7,298 bases of DNA from Clostridiales bacterium. Lineage in GTDB: Bacteria; Bacillota; Clostridia; Caldicoprobacterales; DTU083. This document shows positions 5,030-7,298 of the stretch, one piece after another. The stretch covers positions 1-7,298 of the forward strand of contig JAAZEK010000435.1 of the NCBI GenBank assembly GCA_012512335.1, written 5' to 3'. The position numbers and the translations under genes are program-made. The stretch's first letter is position 1, and every line of letters begins with the position of its first letter. The notes beneath the pieces were generated by a model. The model worked only from the letters and a program-made list of their open reading frames with translations. It searched no databases and had not been told where the DNA came from.

Positions 5030-6265
5030 TTGAAAAAAATAACTCAAACTACGATTAGAACACAAAACATTAAAACTATATTCGATATTATCTCCAATAG
5101 AGGCATGATAGCTCGTAGTGAGATTGCCAAGTTATCCAACTTAAGCCTAATGACAGTTAGCAATATAATTGATCACTTGGATAGGTTTGATTTAATTCTA
5201 CATGAAAGTAAAGAAGAGACTTCTATGGTAGGAAGAAAGGCAGAGCTACTATCTATCAAAAAGGATACAAAAAAACTCATTGTCTTGGATCTAACTACTT
5301 TGAATTTCTCATTTGTAGCTCTAAACCTCGATCTAACATTGCATCATAATTTTAATGATTGGAAGTATGATGTGAAATACAGTTATTTGAACAACTTGAG
5401 AAGCTTTCTCTCTGTAGTTAATGAATATATAGATACCGAATATGTGGATCAAGAGATTATTGGCATAGGGGTTTCTGTACCTGGACCATATGATGCGACT
5501 AGTGATATTGTCATAACCAAACGAATCCAAGCTCTTATGGAGATTCCTTTAAAAGCTACTATAAAGAGTGTTGTACTAAATAATAAGTTGGAAGATAGAG
5601 ATCAGGTGGCAGATTGCGATATCTTTATAGACGAAGATGTTAAGTTTGCTTCCCTGGCTAATATAGTAATGGTACCCGAATATAAAAGTAAAACGGTGTT
5701 TTATATGTACATTGGAGAAGGGGTAGGCGGAGCAATATCTGTTAACGGAAAAGTATTAAGGGGAGCATCTTCATTTGCAGGTGATATCGGACAGCTTCTT
5801 ATCAATGAGAATACTAACTTTGAGGAACGAATATCTATGAAGGCTTTTTCTAGGAAAATGCTGAGAAATGCAATAGCTATTGAAAATCTAGATACTATTG
5901 AAAGTGTAGATACCATTGATAATAAAGCTCCTATTGACAATGATGATTCGATGGATCTGCTACGAGCATTTCAAGCCAATCAGCCTGACAAGTTTAATGA
6001 ACTATTTGAAAAACAATGTAACTGCATTGCATTAGCTCTCTATAATGTAATTTGGTTCATAGATCCCCACGCTATCATAATAGAATGTGAATATGCAGAG
6101 TTAAAGAGCCAAGATTTTATAGAACACTTGAACATTAAGCTTTCAAGAATGTTACCGGAACGACACGTGATTCCAGAACTATTTCTATCTAATCCATCGA
6201 TTAAGAATGCGAATATTGGTGCTGGCATTACCCTAAGAAACAGGTGGCTGGAAAGTATTTCGTAA
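5030..6265 (+). CDS. ROK family transcriptional regulator (NagC/XylR type)
   Basis: This 411-residue protein has an N-terminal winged helix-turn-helix (about residues 12-76, including ARSEIAKLSNLSLMTVSNII and the wing-like GRKAELLSI) joined to a ROK sugar-kinase-like domain. That domain shows GIGVSVPGP (145-153), DEDVKFASLA (201-210, in place of the usual ENDVNAAAL) and YIGEGVGGAISVNGK (227-241) with GASSFAGDIGQ (245-255). Such proteins normally repress sugar genes until a sugar or sugar phosphate binds. The TTG start is supported by GAGGAG (5015-5020) nine bases upstream. Two oddities stand out: the usual GHxxx...CxCGxxGC zinc site is missing (Q255 replaces the histidine and no cysteine cluster follows), and a four-unit six-residue repeat occupies 284-307. 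The likely target is the palindrome at 2841-2879. The inducer is unknown. Confidence 0.88.
   Translation: MKKITQTTIRTQNIKTIFDIISNRGMIARSEIAKLSNLSLMTVSNIIDHLDRFDLILHESKEETSMVGRKAELLSIKKDTKKLIVLDLTTLNFSFVALNLDLTLHHNFNDWKYDVKYSYLNNLRSFLSVVNEYIDTEYVDQEIIGIGVSVPGPYDATSDIVITKRIQALMEIPLKATIKSVVLNNKLEDRDQVADCDIFIDEDVKFASLANIVMVPEYKSKTVFYMYIGEGVGGAISVNGKVLRGASSFAGDIGQLLINENTNFEERISMKAFSRKMLRNAIAIENLDTIESVDTIDNKAPIDNDDSMDLLRAFQANQPDKFNELFEKQCNCIALALYNVIWFIDPHAIIIECEYAELKSQDFIEHLNIKLSRMLPERHVIPELFLSNPSIKNANIGAGITLRNRWLESIS
5879..5950 (+). repeat. 18-bp tandem repeat inside the ROK gene (6-residue units)
   Basis: Four units of 18 bp begin at 5879, 5897, 5915 and 5933, each opening with attga. They encode IENLDT, IESVDT, IDNKAP and IDNDDS (residues 284-307). 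Because the unit is a multiple of three, the frame is kept. The first two units are the most alike. The block falls just after where the family's zinc-binding segment would normally lie, so it is probably an acidic surface loop. Confidence 0.75.
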
Positions 6266-6339
6266 ATTCGCAATAGGCAAGTGAACATACTATAAAAAAA
6301 GTTAACTAAGATAGCTAATAAGCCCAGCCAAGCAAAGGA

Positions 6340-6366
6340 AATTAAATGAATTAAATGAATAATACG
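6340..6366 (+). repeat. Short 9-bp direct repeat before the aminotransferase gene
   Basis: aattaaatg occurs twice in tandem (6340-6348, 6349-6357), followed by a decayed third copy, aataatacg (6358-6366), that runs into the ribosome-binding site. The remaining bases of the 6266-6379 gap are AT-rich. A TATAAA at 6291-6296 has only a weak -35 partner, and no terminator is seen. Confidence 0.5.
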
Positions 6367-6379
6367 AGGAGGATGCGCA

Positions 6380-7298
6380 ATGTCCAAGTTGGCAATAAGA
6401 GGAGGAAAACCTCTCATTGAGAAATCTATCCCGTCCTGGCCACAATCGAGTACCGAAGAGTTAAAACGATTGAAAAAGGTTTTGGAATCTGAAAAATGGG
6501 GGCTGTTAGGGCCTCAAGTGACAGAGTTTACTAATCGTTATGGCATATATTGCGATGCGAAATATGCAGTTGCTACGTCTAACGGTACAATAAGCCTAGA
6601 ATTAATTCTACGTAGCTTAAATATCGGAAGAGGAGACGAGGTAATCATTCCTTCATATACCTTTGTCGCTACTGCATCAGCCGTTACTTTTGTAGGAGCT
6701 ACTCCTATATTCGCTGATACAGATGAAAGCACCTATAACATAGATCCAAAAAGCATTGAGGAACATATAACTACCAATACTAAAGCAATCATTGCTGTAC
6801 ATGTAGGTGGCAGACCCTGCGATTTAGATCAATTACTCAAGATATCAAAAAAGCAAGGTCTTTATCTAATAGAAGATGCAGCTCAGGCCCATGGTTCCGA
6901 ATGGAAAGGGACGAGAGTAGGAGCTATTGGGGATGTGGGTTCCTTTAGCTTTCAAGCTAGCAAAAATTTGAGCTGTGGCGAAGGCGGCGCAGTTGTAACC
7001 AACAATGAGGAAATCTATCACAATGTATGGAGTATTCACCATTGTGGACGAGAATTTGGAAATGATAGCAATTACAATCATCCTATTCTAGGAACAGATG
7101 CAAGGATGTCTGAATGGCAAGCTGCTATCCTGAATGAACAGATGAACCGGCTTGAAATTGATACTGAAAAAAGAATGGCGAATGCCAAATATCTCACCCA
7201 AAGGCTCCAGGAACTTGATTTTATCGAAACACTATATGATGATCCCAGGATTACAAGAAATTCCTATCATCTTTATATTTTTAAATATAAGAAAGAAA
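6380..7298 (+). CDS. DegT/DnrJ/EryC1/StrS family PLP aminotransferase, N-terminal 306 codons (3' end outside window)
   Basis: The frame from ATG 6380 is open to the window edge. GAGGAGG (6366-6372), seven bases upstream, is a near-perfect ribosome-binding site. The protein is a fold-type I, pyridoxal phosphate enzyme that usually moves an amino group from glutamate or glutamine onto a keto-sugar or related ketone. Landmarks are LAIRGGKPLI (4-13), SNGT (67-70), IIPSYTFVATA (89-99), HVGGRPCDLD (141-150), the PLP-contacting EDAAQAHG (165-172), and SFSFQASKN (188-196), where K195 should form the Schiff base, followed by GEGGAVVTNN (200-209). Complete family members are about 370-420 residues, so roughly three quarters is present. 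It closes the visible gene series, which suggests that an amino or keto sugar is interconverted in the pathway. The substrate cannot be determined. Confidence 0.9.
   Translation, partial: MSKLAIRGGKPLIEKSIPSWPQSSTEELKRLKKVLESEKWGLLGPQVTEFTNRYGIYCDAKYAVATSNGTISLELILRSLNIGRGDEVIIPSYTFVATASAVTFVGATPIFADTDESTYNIDPKSIEEHITTNTKAIIAVHVGGRPCDLDQLLKISKKQGLYLIEDAAQAHGSEWKGTRVGAIGDVGSFSFQASKNLSCGEGGAVVTNNEEIYHNVWSIHHCGREFGNDSNYNHPILGTDARMSEWQAAILNEQMNRLEIDTEKRMANAKYLTQRLQELDFIETLYDDPRITRNSYHLYIFKYKKE

Noticed and set aside
6267..6296. Separate promoter for the aminotransferase (TTCGCA, 18-base gap, TATAAA)
   Set aside because: The -35 has only four of six matches with a long spacer; read-through from the upstream gene is at least as likely.

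Overview
The window comes from a low-GC bacterium, most likely a member of the Firmicutes (class Clostridia). The reasons are AT-rich codon use, strong GA-rich Shine-Dalgarno sequences, use of GTG and TTG starts, a TTGACA / extended -10 promoter, and protein families common in that group. Every gene I support reads on the + strand. No rRNA, tRNA, CRISPR array or transposase gene is visible. This taxonomic call is an inference from style, not from a marker gene.

Left part (1-2727). The window opens inside the 3' end of an amidohydrolase-2 family gene. After a 166-base gap come two closely spaced genes (24 bases apart). The first encodes a radical SAM/SPASM enzyme with an N-terminal PqqD-like (RiPP recognition) domain. 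The second encodes a 225-residue uncharacterised protein whose first 21 residues carry a striking Ser/Thr/Tyr-rich stretch (GFTSDHSSTSYEF). This pair looks like a peptide- or protein-modifying enzyme with a dedicated partner or substrate, and it is the best candidate for an undescribed system here. A long perfect hairpin repeat (2728-2786) begins at the very base after the second gene's stop codon.

Right part (2800-7298). A good promoter (TTGACA, 16 bases, TGATATTAT) is overlapped by a perfect 17-bp inverted repeat that looks like a repressor operator. It precedes a run of sugar-metabolism genes: a BadF/N-acetylglucosamine-kinase-like sugar kinase, a SIS-domain phosphosugar-binding protein (UPF0309 type), a ROK-family transcriptional regulator (TTG start, preceded by a 13-codon mini-ORF) and the first 306 codons of a DegT/DnrJ/EryC1/StrS aminotransferase. 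Together they suggest sensing, phosphorylation and conversion of a sugar or amino sugar, with the ROK protein as a likely local repressor. The exact substrate cannot be read from the sequence.

Repeats are unusually frequent: two hairpin-type interspersed repeats (2728-2786 and 4821-4905), a degenerate 13-bp tandem repeat after the kinase, an 18-bp (6-residue) tandem repeat inside the ROK coding sequence that shares a 13-mer with it, a 9-bp HDE repeat in the 225-residue protein, and a small 9-bp repeat before the aminotransferase. The ROK protein also lacks the zinc-binding motif normal for its family.
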